64,000 bases of DNA, taken from contig NZ_CP013854.1 of NCBI RefSeq assembly GCF_001698125.1, forward strand, positions 1,612,001 through 1,676,000. Direction: 5' to 3'. Of this stretch, positions 1-8,520 are shown piece after piece. The stretch is from Pseudonocardia sp. HH130630-07 (GTDB lineage Bacteria > Actinomycetota > Actinomycetes > Mycobacteriales > Pseudonocardiaceae). The position numbers were made by a program, and so were the translations under genes. Below the pieces are notes generated by a model. The model was not told the origin of the DNA. It saw nothing but the letters and a program-made list of their open reading frames with translations, and ran no database searches. Numbering within the stretch: position 1 is the stretch's first letter; the number at the start of each line of letters is the position of its first letter.

Positions 1-36
1 CCTACGGCCTCTGAGGCGCCCCCTGCTCCGTCGGCC

Positions 37-61
37 GGGGCCGGTCGGACCGTCCGGCCCC
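37..61. terminator. Hairpin downstream of the glycosyltransferase
   Basis: GGGGCCGG (37-44) pairs perfectly with CCGGCCCC (54-61), with a smaller CGG/CCG stem inside the loop. It lies 18 bp past the stop of the minus-strand glycosyltransferase and is a likely terminator. A TGA at 12-14 could end a plus-strand gene lying outside the window, which would make the hairpin bidirectional, but 14 bases are too few to prove a gene there. Confidence 0.55.
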
Positions 62-78
62 GTTCCCGCCGGCCCGGA

Positions 79-1458
79 TCAGGCCGACAGCTGCTGGGAG
101 ATCGCGGGGCCGGTCGACCCGGACCGCGGCTGCGGCAGCGCGGCCGGTCCGGGCACCTCCTGCGCGCCGGAGCGCGCGGCCTGCTCGGCCGCCGCCCGGC
201 GGATGTGCGCGGGCACGGTGGTGAACCGGCGCGGCAGCGTCATCGGCGGCACCGCGCCACCGACCTGACGCACCTCGCGGGACCGGCGCAGGTAGGCCAC
301 TCCCCCGCGGACCAGGCGCGAACCGCGCAGCGCGGCGCCCGCGTCCGGCATGGCGTCGCCGGCGCCGGCCTCGCGGGCGGAGATGTGGCGCAGGCGGGCG
401 ACGGCGGCGGGCAGGCGGCGCAGGGCGACGGTGCGGCCCTGGGGGGAGAGGGCGACCTTGGCGAGGAAGCTGCCGAGGCCGACGGCGTAGCCCTCGAGCT
501 GGGTGCGCAGGGCGGCGGCGTCGGGGCGGTGGTGGTGCCAGAGGTAGGCGCCGGGGGCGTAGCCGAGGGTGTGTCCGGCGAGGATGAGCCGGACGAGGAA
601 CTCACAGTCCTCCCCGCCGTGGGTGGGGGTGCCGGGGCCCATGGCTTCGTCGAAGCCGCCGACGGAGCGGGCGGCGGTGGCGCGGACGGCGAGGTTGGCG
701 CCGATGCCGAGCAGGCCGGGGGCGAAGGGGAAGATCGGGGAGTCGGTGGGGGGGTTGGCCATGGAGAAGCGGCGGGTGGTGAAGCCCTTGTTCCAGGCGA
801 GTGCGATGTCGGCGGCGCGTTCTTCGCCGCTGCCGAGGCGGGCGGCGAGGACGGGGCCGGACAGGCAGGCGAGTTCGGGGTCGGTGGCGAAGGCTCCGGC
901 GATGCGGGAGGCCCAGGCGGGGTCGACCTCGGTGTCGTCGTCGGTGAAGGCGACGAGGTCGGTGCGGGCTTCGGCGAGTCCGCGGTTGCGTCCGACGCTG
1001 GCGCCGCGGCGGGGTTCGCGGACGTAGCGCACGCGGGGTGATGCGGTGGCGGTGACCGCGTGCTGGGTGCGTTCGTCGTCGGGGTCGTTGTCGACGACGA
1101 TGACCGACAGGTCGGGGTGGTCGGAGGCGAGGACGGCGCGCAGGCAGCGGGCGAGCGAGTCGGGCCGGTTGCGGGTCGCGATGACGACGGTGACCGGGTC
1201 CGACGCCACCGGCGCCCGCTCCACGTCGTCGACCGGCGGCAGGGTCGCGGTGGCGAACTCCAGCTCGGTCGCGCTCGCCCGGCCGTCCGACAGCGGGACC
1301 GTGATCTGGCCCTGCGGGGTGCCCCCGACGGTGACCAGCAGGCGTGCGGCACCGAAGCGCGGGTCGACGACGAGGTCGCGCGCAGGGGCCAGCCGGTCCA
1401 GCTCGCCCACCCAGGTCGGTTCGTCCGGGATCATCGCCATGCCCACCATCGTGCTCAT
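79..1458 (-). CDS. Family 2 glycosyltransferase
   Basis: The 459-residue protein has a GT-A fold glycosyltransferase 2 domain from about residue 85 to 330. The nucleotide-binding start TVVIATRNRPDSL is near residue 88, the metal-binding cluster FTDDDTEVD near 170, and a GGED acceptor-side motif near 279. It should transfer a sugar from a nucleotide sugar to an unknown acceptor such as a cell-wall glycan, glycolipid or secondary metabolite. No membrane segment or signal peptide is seen, so it is probably cytosolic. The ATG at 1458 begins MSTMVGMAM. A second in-frame ATG at 1449 is better spaced from the AGGAG and may be the true start. It is monocistronic and divergent from the small TPR-like gene. 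Confidence 0.85.
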   Translation of the reverse strand: MSTMVGMAMIPDEPTWVGELDRLAPARDLVVDPRFGAARLLVTVGGTPQGQITVPLSDGRASATELEFATATLPPVDDVERAPVASDPVTVVIATRNRPDSLARCLRAVLASDHPDLSVIVVDNDPDDERTQHAVTATASPRVRYVREPRRGASVGRNRGLAEARTDLVAFTDDDTEVDPAWASRIAGAFATDPELACLSGPVLAARLGSGEERAADIALAWNKGFTTRRFSMANPPTDSPIFPFAPGLLGIGANLAVRATAARSVGGFDEAMGPGTPTHGGEDCEFLVRLILAGHTLGYAPGAYLWHHHRPDAAALRTQLEGYAVGLGSFLAKVALSPQGRTVALRRLPAAVARLRHISAREAGAGDAMPDAGAALRGSRLVRGGVAYLRRSREVRQVGGAVPPMTLPRRFTTVPAHIRRAAAEQAARSGAQEVPGPAALPQPRSGSTGPAISQQLSA

Positions 1459-1871
1459 CGCTCCTGTGATGACGCTGAGATCTCCGTACCGGGTCGCCGT
1501 AGCGCCCCGCGGACGCGCCGGACGGCCGCCCGCGTCGCGCCCCGTACCCGCGTCGTCGCCCTGCGTCGGACCGCTCCGGCCACACCGCCAGGACCCGGTA
1601 GCCGGGGCACCCGCGTCCGGACCGCGCTGCCCGCGCGTCCCCCGCGCACCGCGTCGGCGAGCCGCGTCCTCCGCCGACGTGCCGCACCGCCGCCGGTGTG
1701 CCGCGCCTGTCATCGGCGTGCCGCACCCGTCGCGCGGGGAGCGGGGAGCCGGCGCGGGGTGCCGTTCGGCTACAGAGGTGCGTCGATGCTGGTCGGGAGC
1801 GCGGGAACAGCCGCGGGGACATCGGCGTTCCGGCTGGTACACCACTTCCGGTGACCGGGAAGGAGCCCGTG
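1459..1871. other. 413-bp divergent intergenic region
   Basis: This gap separates the glycosyltransferase and the TPR-like gene and must hold both promoters. No convincing gene is seen. The only structured element noticed is a triple direct repeat at 1679-1727, listed separately. The AAGGAG at 1860-1865 is the ribosome binding site of the downstream gene. Confidence 0.6.
1679..1727. repeat. Three phased GTGCCGCRCC direct repeats
   Basis: The decamer occurs at 1679-1688 (GTGCCGCACC), 1698-1707 (GTGCCGCGCC) and 1718-1727 (GTGCCGCACC). Start-to-start spacings are 19 and 20 bp, close to two helical turns, so the copies face the same side of the DNA. Phased direct repeats in a divergent promoter region suggest a regulator binding array. 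The GC-rich background makes chance possible. Confidence 0.35.
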
Positions 1872-2228
1872 ATGACCCTCGACGCCCTGTTCCCGACGAC
1901 GGGTGCGGCCGCGACTCCGGCGGCCCGCTGGGAGCGCGCGACCTACCTGTTCGACTCCGGTGACCACCTCGGCGCCGCCCGGCTGCTCGCCGATCTCGTC
2001 GCCGAGGACACCACCGCGACGGCGCCCCGGCTGCTGCTGGCGCGGGCGTACTACCACTCCGCACAGCTGGGGCGGGCCGAGACCGAGCTGCGTGACCTGC
2101 TCGACCGGACGCCGTCGGACGGGTACGTCCACCTGCTGCTCGGCCGGACGCTGCAGCGGCGGTCCCGGCACGACGAGGCCGCCCCGCACCTGCGCCTGGC
2201 CGAGGCGATGGGCGTGACCGCGTCCTGA
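1872..2228 (+). CDS. Small tetratricopeptide-repeat protein
   Basis: The 118-residue protein is built of amphipathic helical pairs typical of TPR modules, including segments such as RLLLARAYYHSAQLGRAETE and VHLLLGRTLQRRSRHDEAA. This suggests a protein-protein interaction scaffold. The ATG at 1872 has an ideal AAGGAG seven bases upstream, so the start is well supported. No signal peptide or membrane segment is seen. The gene stands alone and is followed by two strong hairpins. The partner and pathway cannot be read from the sequence. Confidence 0.8.
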   Translation: MTLDALFPTTGAAATPAARWERATYLFDSGDHLGAARLLADLVAEDTTATAPRLLLARAYYHSAQLGRAETELRDLLDRTPSDGYVHLLLGRTLQRRSRHDEAAPHLRLAEAMGVTAS

Positions 2229-2241
2229 ACCGCCCCCGGTC

Positions 2242-2264
2242 GGGTCCGGCTCCCCGCCGGACCC
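2242..2264 (+). terminator. Hairpin after the TPR gene
   Basis: GGGTCCGGC (2242-2250) pairs with GCCGGACCC (2256-2264) over a five-base loop, a perfect 9-bp stem starting 14 bases past the TPR gene stop. It is a GC-rich, U-poor terminator of the kind common in actinobacteria. Confidence 0.7.
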
Positions 2265-2332
2265 GGCCGGTGGTGCGCCGGACCGACCGTCCCGCACCCC
2301 GCACGATGTGCCCGCTCCCGCACCGGCACTGC

Positions 2333-2365
2333 GTTCCCGCACGGGACCGGCTCCCGTGCGGGAAC
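2333..2365. terminator. 14-bp perfect hairpin between convergent genes
   Basis: GTTCCCGCACGGGA (2333-2346) and TCCCGTGCGGGAAC (2352-2365) form a perfect 14-bp stem with a five-base CCGGC loop. It lies between the convergent TPR and GH16 genes and is likely a bidirectional terminator. Confidence 0.75.
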
Positions 2366-2471
2366 CGCATCCTCGTGCGGCGGCGGGGAGTCGGTGCGGA
2401 ATCTGCGTGCCGGTCCGCACCGTGAGGTGCCTGCGACCGGACCGCCCGGGAGCGCCGGCGACCGCAGTGGG

Positions 2472-4013
2472 TCAGTCGTCGTCCAGGGAGTAGATCCGGA
2501 CCCAGTCGATCTCGTACTCGGCGGGCTGCATGTCGCCGCCGAAGAAGTTGTCGAGCTGGATCGTCAGGTGCCCGCTGGGCATGTCCTGGATGGCCCGGCG
2601 GTTGCCCTTCGCGCCGCCGGAGAAACGGAACCACTCCTCGCCGTCGATGAACCCGGCGATGTGGTCCGGCGTCCACTCGACGGCGACGTTGTGCCACTCC
2701 GAGAGCGGCGCGCCGCAGTCGGACTCGCGGACGAACTCCTGCTGGATCGCCCCGCGGCCGTGCGGGTAGTGGATGAACGCCTCGGCGCACTGCTCACCGG
2801 GGGCGCCGTTCTCCAGGAAGTCGTACTCGCCGTCGTCGGGCCAGCGGTCCGACTGCGGCCAGATGATCAGCAACGGGTGGTACTGACGTCCGTTGTCCGG
2901 CCCGGTCCCCTCGGACCGGACCCGGGCCTCCCACCGGCCGTACTGCTGGTCGAACCGGGACGCGAGCCACGCCGAGTCGCCGTTCTCGAGACCGGCCTGG
3001 ACGAGCTTCCCGTCCTTCACGGTGGAGCGGCTGGCGCAGCGCCCACCGTTGCCGGCGTGCCCGGGCCAGCACTCGCCCGCGGTGTTCCAGCGCTCGGGGT
3101 CGGGCGGGCCGGTGTAGTCGAACTCGTCGGAGGCGGGCAGCGGCGTGCCCCAGCCGAACCGCTCGGCCGCGGTGGGCGCCCCCGGCTTCGGGACGCTCTG
3201 GTCGGCCGGCCGCGCCGACGGGTCGGTGACGGCGGGCTCCTCGGCGTCACTCGGGCCGGGAGCGGCTTGGGGATCGTCGGTGCCGGGCGCCACCACCGGA
3301 TCATCCAGGTTCGCCGGCCCGGGCTCCACCGCCGGGTCGTCCGCGGTCCCGCTGCCGGGGCCCGTCCCCGGGTCGTCGGAGGTCCCGGTGCCGGGACCCG
3401 GGTCGTCCGCGGTTCCGGCGCCGGGGCCCGTGCCCGGACCCTTCACGGGTCCCGCCACCGGAACCTCCGGACTCCCCGGGCCGGGCTCCGCCACCGGACC
3501 GTCCGCGGGCCCCGGCTCCGGCCGATCGACCGCACCCCCGGCGCCGGACGCAGCGTCGTCGGCGTCTCCGGCCGTGCGGCCCGCCCCCGGCGGGTCGGCG
3601 CCCGGCGCCCCGGCGGACCCGGTATCGGGATCCTCCGCGCGCCGGGCCGCCGGATCCCCGGCCGGGTCCGGCGCCGGCGCGTCGGTACCGGCGGGCGGCG
3701 CCGGTGGCCCGTCGGGTGCACCGCGGCCCGCATCCGCGCGGGACGCGGCGACGGGCTCCGGCACGGCACCGGCCGCTGCCGCACCCGTGGGCACGGGGGG
3801 CCCGGCGCCGTCGGAGGCCGGGAGCCGTTCCGCCGCCGGCGCCGTGCGCTGGGCCGGCACGAACCCCGCCCCGGACACCGACGGTGCACCCACAGTCCCC
3901 GACGGGTGGACCCCGTCGGCGAGCGCCGTGCCCGTACCGGTCACGGCGAGTGCCCCCGCCGTCACGACCGTCGTCGCGGCGATCACCGTGCGTCGTGCAA
4001 GTCCACGTTTCAT
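2472..4013 (-). CDS. Secreted glycoside hydrolase family 16 protein with long disordered linker
   Basis: The 513-residue protein starts with a signal peptide (MKRGLARRTVIAATTVV, cleavage probably after ALADG or a nearby Ala). About 230 residues rich in Pro, Gly, Ala and Asp follow, and then a C-terminal GH16 domain from about residue 270. The catalytic signature ExDxxE appears as GEYDFLENG. Other family marks are YGRWEARVR, a WPDDGEYDF stretch and a C-terminal YEIDWVRIY strand. GH16 enzymes hydrolyse beta-1,3 or beta-1,3/1,4 glucans and related polysaccharides by a retaining mechanism. The enzyme is inferred to be exported and possibly held in the envelope by the linker. The start at 4013 is chosen for the signal peptide; the ribosome binding site is weak. 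A related domain recurs at the far end of the window. Confidence 0.85.
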   Translation of the reverse strand: MKRGLARRTVIAATTVVTAGALAVTGTGTALADGVHPSGTVGAPSVSGAGFVPAQRTAPAAERLPASDGAGPPVPTGAAAAGAVPEPVAASRADAGRGAPDGPPAPPAGTDAPAPDPAGDPAARRAEDPDTGSAGAPGADPPGAGRTAGDADDAASGAGGAVDRPEPGPADGPVAEPGPGSPEVPVAGPVKGPGTGPGAGTADDPGPGTGTSDDPGTGPGSGTADDPAVEPGPANLDDPVVAPGTDDPQAAPGPSDAEEPAVTDPSARPADQSVPKPGAPTAAERFGWGTPLPASDEFDYTGPPDPERWNTAGECWPGHAGNGGRCASRSTVKDGKLVQAGLENGDSAWLASRFDQQYGRWEARVRSEGTGPDNGRQYHPLLIIWPQSDRWPDDGEYDFLENGAPGEQCAEAFIHYPHGRGAIQQEFVRESDCGAPLSEWHNVAVEWTPDHIAGFIDGEEWFRFSGGAKGNRRAIQDMPSGHLTIQLDNFFGGDMQPAEYEIDWVRIYSLDDD

Positions 4014-4269
4014 GGGGCACCGATCCGTCCCGTCCGTGTCCGGCTTGTCCGATATTCCGGACGGTAGGAGCGCTCGGTGCACGACGCCCCCGGAACCACC
4101 CGACAGTGGGGTGAGCCCACCCGGACGAGGAGCCCGCGCAACCGCTAGGACCGGTGCCCCGCGCAACGCGGGGGACGGAGGTGACCGGGGGGACGCAGGC
4201 GCCACGCGAGGGTGCCCGGCATCCGGGGCCGTCCGGGCGCCCGCGGAGCCGTCCGGGAAGGTGTGCGGC

Positions 4270-5457
4270 GTGGATCGCGACGACACCTCCCGGTGGGACC
4301 GGCTCGCCGGGACGGACGGCACCGCCCTGCTGGACCGGCTGGCCGGGGCCGACCGGTCCGGGGACGCGGCGCTGCGGCTCGGGACCGCCCTGCGCCGCGA
4401 GTACGACGCCGGGCTAGTCGCCGACGCGATGACCCTCACCGAGCTGCGCGACCGGGCGTCGGCGAAGTTCACCCTGGCCGGGCGGATGTGGTTCACCCGC
4501 GACGGGCTGGAGCAGGCGTCGTCGGAGGTGCTCGCCCGGCACCGGGCCGCCCGCTTCGCCGGCCGGGACCGGGTGGCCGACCTGTGCTGCGGGATCGGCG
4601 GCGACCTGGTCGCACTGGCCGTCGCCGGACACGAGGTGACCGGCGTCGACCTCGATCCCACCCATCTGTGGATGGCCGGGCGGAACGCGACCGCCCACGG
4701 CGCCGCGGTGCGGACGGTCCGCGCCGACGTCCGGGACGCCGACCTGTCCGGCGTGGACGGCGTGTTCGTCGACCCGGCCCGGCGCTCGGCGGGCGGGCGG
4801 ATGCGCACCGGCGACTCCGAACCCCCGCTGGGCTGGTGCCTCGACCTGGCCGGGCGCACCGGGGCGGCCGGCATCAAGGCGGCGCCGGGGATCGACCACG
4901 GCACCGTCCCGCCGGAGTGGGAGCTGGAGTTCCTCGCGCTCGGGCGCGAGCTGAAGGAGTCGGCGCTCTGGTCCCCCGCGCTGGCCGGTGCCCGGACCAG
5001 GGCCACCGTGTTCGACCCCGCCGGGACGCACACCATCGCCGGCGACCCGGATCCGGCCGACGGGGACACCGGCGTCGCGGTCGGCCCGCCCGGCGCCTGG
5101 CTGCTCGACCCGAACCCGGCGGTCACCAGGGCCGGCCTGGTCTCGCAGCTGGCCCGGCGCACCGCCACCACCCGGATCGATCCGCGGATCGCGTTCCTCA
5201 CCACCGACGACGAACCGGCCCCGACGCCGTTCGCCCGCGTCCTGCGGGTGCTCGACTCCCGCCCGTGGGACCAGAAGCGGCTGCCCCGGCTGTTGCGCGA
5301 ACTCGACGTCGGCGCGGTGGACGTCCGGCGGCGCGGGCTGGCCGGCGACGTCGAGGCGCTCGCCCGCACCCTGCGCGGGCGGGGCTCGCGGCACGCGACG
5401 GTCGTGATGACCCGGGTCGACGACCGGCCGTGGGGCCTGGTCTGCGTCGCGCCCTGA
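4270..5457 (+). CDS. Class I SAM-dependent methyltransferase, THUMP-like family
   Basis: The 395-residue protein has a Rossmann methyltransferase core. Motif I is VADLCCGIGGDLVALA near residue 100, the acidic end of strand 2 is TGVDLDP, and FVDPARR near residue 162 occupies the position of the catalytic DPPY-like motif. The C-terminal third matches the THUMP-like domain that accompanies this family in actinobacteria. The family is probably a nucleic-acid methyltransferase, but the substrate is unknown. The GTG at 4270 is preceded by GGAAGG at suitable spacing; a GTG at 4261 is an alternative. It is divergent from the GH16 gene and converges on the VOC gene with a 6-bp gap. Confidence 0.8.
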   Translation: MDRDDTSRWDRLAGTDGTALLDRLAGADRSGDAALRLGTALRREYDAGLVADAMTLTELRDRASAKFTLAGRMWFTRDGLEQASSEVLARHRAARFAGRDRVADLCCGIGGDLVALAVAGHEVTGVDLDPTHLWMAGRNATAHGAAVRTVRADVRDADLSGVDGVFVDPARRSAGGRMRTGDSEPPLGWCLDLAGRTGAAGIKAAPGIDHGTVPPEWELEFLALGRELKESALWSPALAGARTRATVFDPAGTHTIAGDPDPADGDTGVAVGPPGAWLLDPNPAVTRAGLVSQLARRTATTRIDPRIAFLTTDDEPAPTPFARVLRVLDSRPWDQKRLPRLLRELDVGAVDVRRRGLAGDVEALARTLRGRGSRHATVVMTRVDDRPWGLVCVAP

Positions 5458-5463
5458 GCCGCG

Positions 5464-5904
5464 CTACCCGCGTCCGGGGAAGTGGATGAACTCCAGGGCG
5501 ACGCCGTCCGGGTCCCGGAACTCCAGGGTCGCGTAGTCGGTCGGGTCACTGCGGTCGACGACGCCGCCGTGCCGCACCGACAGCATGTCCAGCCAGGCCG
5601 CCCAGTGGTCGAGCGTCGCCCGGTCGGCCACCCCGAACGCGAGGTGGTCGAGTGCGCCGCGGACCGGGCCGCCGTCGCCGTCGGCCGGTGCGTGCAGCTC
5701 GATCATGACGCCGGTCGCCGAGTCGAGCAGCAGCGCCGCCTTCTCCGGGTCGCCGCCGCCCGCGTCGTGGTGCGGGAAGGTCATCGGGAGCCGCTGCATC
5801 CCGAGCACGCGCTGGTACCACGTGGCGCTGGACTCGACGTCCGACACGACCGCCGACACGTGGTGGAAACCGGTGACCGCCGGTCGTTCGATGCCCGTAG
5901 CCAT
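5464..5904 (-). CDS. VOC family (glyoxalase/dioxygenase-like) protein
   Basis: The 146-residue protein shows the paired beta-alpha-beta-beta-beta modules of the vicinal oxygen chelate fold. VTGFHHVSAVVSDVESSATWY opens the first module, LDHLAFGV opens the second, and it ends with FRDPDGVALEFIHFP. The His and Glu residues at these positions are the usual metal ligands (FHHV, IELH, LDHL, LEFI). Members include glyoxalase I, dioxygenases and resistance proteins, and the substrate here cannot be assigned. The ATG at 5904 follows AGGAAGGG. It is divergent from the dehydrogenase gene by 162 bp. Confidence 0.85.
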   Translation of the reverse strand: MATGIERPAVTGFHHVSAVVSDVESSATWYQRVLGMQRLPMTFPHHDAGGGDPEKAALLLDSATGVMIELHAPADGDGGPVRGALDHLAFGVADRATLDHWAAWLDMLSVRHGGVVDRSDPTDYATLEFRDPDGVALEFIHFPGRG

Positions 5905-6066
5905 CGGCACCCTTCCTCGTCCGGCAGCCGTACGACGGGTCACAGTCAACACCAGGAGCCCGGCCGCGTCCGCGCCGCCCGGCGGTTACCCGGATCCGCG
6001 CTGGGTACCCGGGCCGTGCCGGGTGTCGTGGGCTGCGGCGGGCGGATTGCCGAGGGGCCGGGGCGC

Positions 6067-7110
6067 ATGGAACCGTCTCCCACCGTGACCGCGAGCGTCG
6101 AGATCCCCGAGTCGATGCGGTGCAGCGTGCTGCGCGCCGCCGGTGAACTGGAGGTGCAGGAGCGGGCGGTGCCCCGCCCCGGGCCGCGGGAGGTGCTGGT
6201 CCGGGTGGCCTCGGTCGGCACCTGCGGCTCCGACGTGCACTACTTCACCCACGGCCGGATCGGCGGGTTCGTCGTGCGCGAGCCGCTGGTGCTCGGGCAC
6301 GAGCCGGCCGGGCGGATCGTCGCCGTCGGCGCCGGGGTGGACACCGGGCGGATCGGGCAGCGGGTCTCGGTCGAACCCGGCGTCCCGTGCCGGCGCTGCC
6401 GCTACTGCCACACCGGTGCCTACAACCTCTGCCCGGACGTCGTGTTCTTCGCGACGCCGCCGGTCGACGGTGCGTTCGCCGAGTACGTCACGATCGCCGA
6501 CGACTTCGCCCACCCGGTCCCCGACCACGTCTCCGACGACGCCGCGGCCCTGCTCGAACCGCTGTCGGTGGCGCTGTGGGCGCACCACCGGGCCGGGACC
6601 GGGGTGGGTGCCCGGGTGCTGGTCGCCGGGGCCGGTCCGATCGGGTTGCTGGTCGCGCAGGTCGCCGCGGTGCAGGGGGCCGCCGAGGTGCTGGTGAGCG
6701 ACCCGGACCCGGGCCGCCGGGCGATGGCGTCGGACTTCGGCGCCACCGCGACGTTCGACCCGGCCGACGGCGGGTCCGACGGCCCGGCCGACGTCGACGC
6801 GTTCGTCGACTGCTCCGGGGCGCCCCGGGCCGTGCTCGCCGGGCTGGACGCGGTCCGCCCCGGCGGCAACGCCGTGCTGGTCGGCATGGGCGCCGACGAG
6901 ATGACGCTGCCGGTGTCCGTGCTGCAGTCCCGCGAGATCTCGCTGACCGGGACGTTCCGCTACGCCGGCACCTGGCCGACCGCGGTGCGCCTCGCCGCGT
7001 CCGGGGCGGTCGACCTCGACCGGCTGGTGACCTCGCACGTCGATCTCGACCACGTCGGCGACGCGCTGGCGCCGGACCCGTCCCAGGTGAAGGTCGTGGT
7101 CCGTCCGTGA
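6067..7110 (+). CDS. Zinc-dependent polyol (sorbitol/iditol-type) dehydrogenase
   Basis: The 347-residue protein belongs to the medium-chain alcohol dehydrogenase superfamily. Catalytic zinc ligands are visible in GTCGSDVHYF and in GHEPAG. The structural zinc loop has Cys residues in VPCRRCRYCHTGAYNLC. A Rossmann glycine motif GAGPIGLLVAQ lies near residue 188. The DVHYF segment and the loop after it are characteristic of sorbitol/xylitol dehydrogenases, which oxidise polyols with NAD. The ATG at 6067 is preceded by GAGGGG; the ATG at 6115 could also serve. The stop overlaps the GTG of the downstream kinase, so the two genes are probably translationally coupled, consistent with a small sugar-polyol utilisation unit. 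Confidence 0.85.
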   Translation: MEPSPTVTASVEIPESMRCSVLRAAGELEVQERAVPRPGPREVLVRVASVGTCGSDVHYFTHGRIGGFVVREPLVLGHEPAGRIVAVGAGVDTGRIGQRVSVEPGVPCRRCRYCHTGAYNLCPDVVFFATPPVDGAFAEYVTIADDFAHPVPDHVSDDAAALLEPLSVALWAHHRAGTGVGARVLVAGAGPIGLLVAQVAAVQGAAEVLVSDPDPGRRAMASDFGATATFDPADGGSDGPADVDAFVDCSGAPRAVLAGLDAVRPGGNAVLVGMGADEMTLPVSVLQSREISLTGTFRYAGTWPTAVRLAASGAVDLDRLVTSHVDLDHVGDALAPDPSQVKVVVRP

Positions 7111-7676
7111 CACCCGAGGTCCTGGCGACGGGACCGGGCTGGACGGAGCGGGCGGCGGCGCTGGTGCGCGCGGCGCGTCCGGGGCCGGCGGGGAACCGGC
7201 TGGTCACCGTGGACGGGTTCTCCGGGGCCGGGAAGTCGACCCTGGCCGCCGAGCTGTCCCGGGAGCTGGCCGCCCCGCTGCTGGAGGCCGAGGACCTCTG
7301 CCCGGGGTGGTCCGGGCTGGAGCGGGTGCCGGAGCTGGCCCGGCGCGGGATCGGTGACCCGCTCGCGGCCGGCGAGACGCTGCGCTGGACGGCGTGGGAC
7401 TGGGCGGGCGACGGCTGGGGGCCGGTCCGGGAGCGGGCACCGGCCGGCATCGTCGTGCTGGAGGGGTGCGGGTCCGGGGCCGGGCCGATGCACCCGGTGA
7501 CCTCGCTGGCGTTCTGGGTGGACGTCCCGGCCGCGGTGCGCGAGCAACGGTTGCGCGACCGCGCGGACTGGCCGCTGTACCGGCCGTACCGCGAGACGTG
7601 GCGGCGGGCCGAGGCAGCGCTCGCCGCGACCGGCCGCGCCCGGGAACGGGCCGGGGTGCTGCTCGTACCCGCCTGA
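7107..7676 (+). CDS. P-loop nucleoside/uridine kinase-like protein
   Basis: The 189-residue protein has a clear Walker A motif (GFSGAGKST, about residues 37-45) and a later VLEGCGSG strand. The RLRDRADWPLYRPYRETW segment resembles the LID and base-binding region of uridine kinase-like enzymes. It probably phosphorylates a small hydroxylated substrate. The GTG at 7107 overlaps the preceding TGA by four bases, which fixes the start and implies co-expression with the polyol dehydrogenase. The substrate is unknown. Confidence 0.75.
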   Translation: MTPEVLATGPGWTERAAALVRAARPGPAGNRLVTVDGFSGAGKSTLAAELSRELAAPLLEAEDLCPGWSGLERVPELARRGIGDPLAAGETLRWTAWDWAGDGWGPVRERAPAGIVVLEGCGSGAGPMHPVTSLAFWVDVPAAVREQRLRDRADWPLYRPYRETWRRAEAALAATGRARERAGVLLVPA

Positions 7677-7689
7677 GCGCCGACCAACG

Positions 7690-7742
7690 CCGCGACCGCG
7701 GCCCGGCTCCACCCCCCGGTGGGTGCCGGACCGCGGTCGCGG
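7690..7742. terminator. Large hairpin between convergent genes
   Basis: A 12-bp stem (7690-7701 with 7731-7742, core CGCGACCGCGG/CCGCGGTCGCG) encloses further CCGGC/GCCGG and CCACC/GGTGG pairings in its loop. It lies between the convergent kinase and ABC permease genes and should terminate both. Confidence 0.75.
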
Positions 7743-7770
7743 TGCCCGTGCTGTCCGCGTGTCCGTGCTG

Positions 7771-8520
7771 TCAGACCCGGGCCCGCCGGACCACCAGGTA
7801 GCCGCCGACCGTGGCGATCACCGCGATCACCAGCGGATAGCCGGCCATCAGCAGCGGCACCGGGGTGTCGACGAAGAACCGGCCGAACGCCGGCCAGGCG
7901 TTCTGCAGGGTGAACCCGACGACCACGGCGCCGAGCACGGCCAGCACGACGAGGCCGACCGCCCAGATCCCGTACTGGCCCCACCGGCGGAACACCGCAC
8001 CCATCGCGACGAACACCAGTCCGATCGTCAGCAACGGTCCCCAGTAGGTCAGGACCTGCAGCAGCGGGTTCTGCACCGGCATGAACGTCATCGAGAAGAA
8101 GTCCATGCCGACGCCCCAGCCCCCGGTCGCCCGCTCGATCCCGAGCAACGCGGTCAGCAGGACGGCGTGCGCCAGCGTCTCGATCGCGAGCAACAGGCAG
8201 ACGCCGGTGTAGAAGTGCCGGCGCGTGATCCCCAGACTCAACGCGAACGGCATCACCTGGGTCATCGCGATCAGGTACGTCGAGCCGACGATGAAGAACA
8301 CCGCGGACACCGCACCGGTGGTGCCGGCGCCCGCGTCGTCGACGTTGACCCGGATCGCCCACCAGATGACGAGGTTGACCGCGAAGATGGCGGCCAGGAT
8401 CACCCAGGCGCCGCCGAACCGGTCCCGGACGTCGACCAGGTTCATCCGCAGCACGGCGGCGACCCGGTTCGATCCGGTCACGGGCCGGGCGGCCCCGGCG
8501 ACGGAGGTGGCGGCGGTCAT
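7771..8520 (-). CDS. ABC exporter permease subunit
   Basis: The 249-residue protein has about six hydrophobic membrane segments, for example the stretches starting WVILAAIFAVNLVIWWAI, FIVGSTYLIAMTQVM and VLAVLGAVVVGFTL. It is the membrane partner of the ATPase encoded immediately upstream. The ATG overlaps the ATPase stop by four bases (ATGA), so expression is coupled. Together with the GntR regulator this forms a three-gene YtrA-type module. In Gram-positive bacteria such modules are induced by envelope stress or cell-wall-active antibiotics. The substrate is not evident. Confidence 0.8.
   Translation of the reverse strand: MTAATSVAGAARPVTGSNRVAAVLRMNLVDVRDRFGGAWVILAAIFAVNLVIWWAIRVNVDDAGAGTTGAVSAVFFIVGSTYLIAMTQVMPFALSLGITRRHFYTGVCLLLAIETLAHAVLLTALLGIERATGGWGVGMDFFSMTFMPVQNPLLQVLTYWGPLLTIGLVFVAMGAVFRRWGQYGIWAVGLVVLAVLGAVVVGFTLQNAWPAFGRFFVDTPVPLLMAGYPLVIAVIATVGGYLVVRRARV

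Noticed and set aside
1..14. Possible 3' end of a plus-strand gene ending at TGA 12-14
   Set aside because: Only four codons are visible, so no feature can be supported, although the hairpin at 37-61 would fit as its terminator.
79..2790. A 903-codon open frame running through the glycosyltransferase and far upstream
   Set aside because: Only the last 459 codons read as a real protein. The upstream part is Arg/Pro/Gly-rich shadow coding that crosses the divergent promoter region and the TPR gene.
2394..4067. A long plus-strand open frame opposite the GH16 gene
   Set aside because: It is an antisense shadow of high-GC codon structure. The minus strand carries a signal peptide and intact GH16 catalytic motifs.
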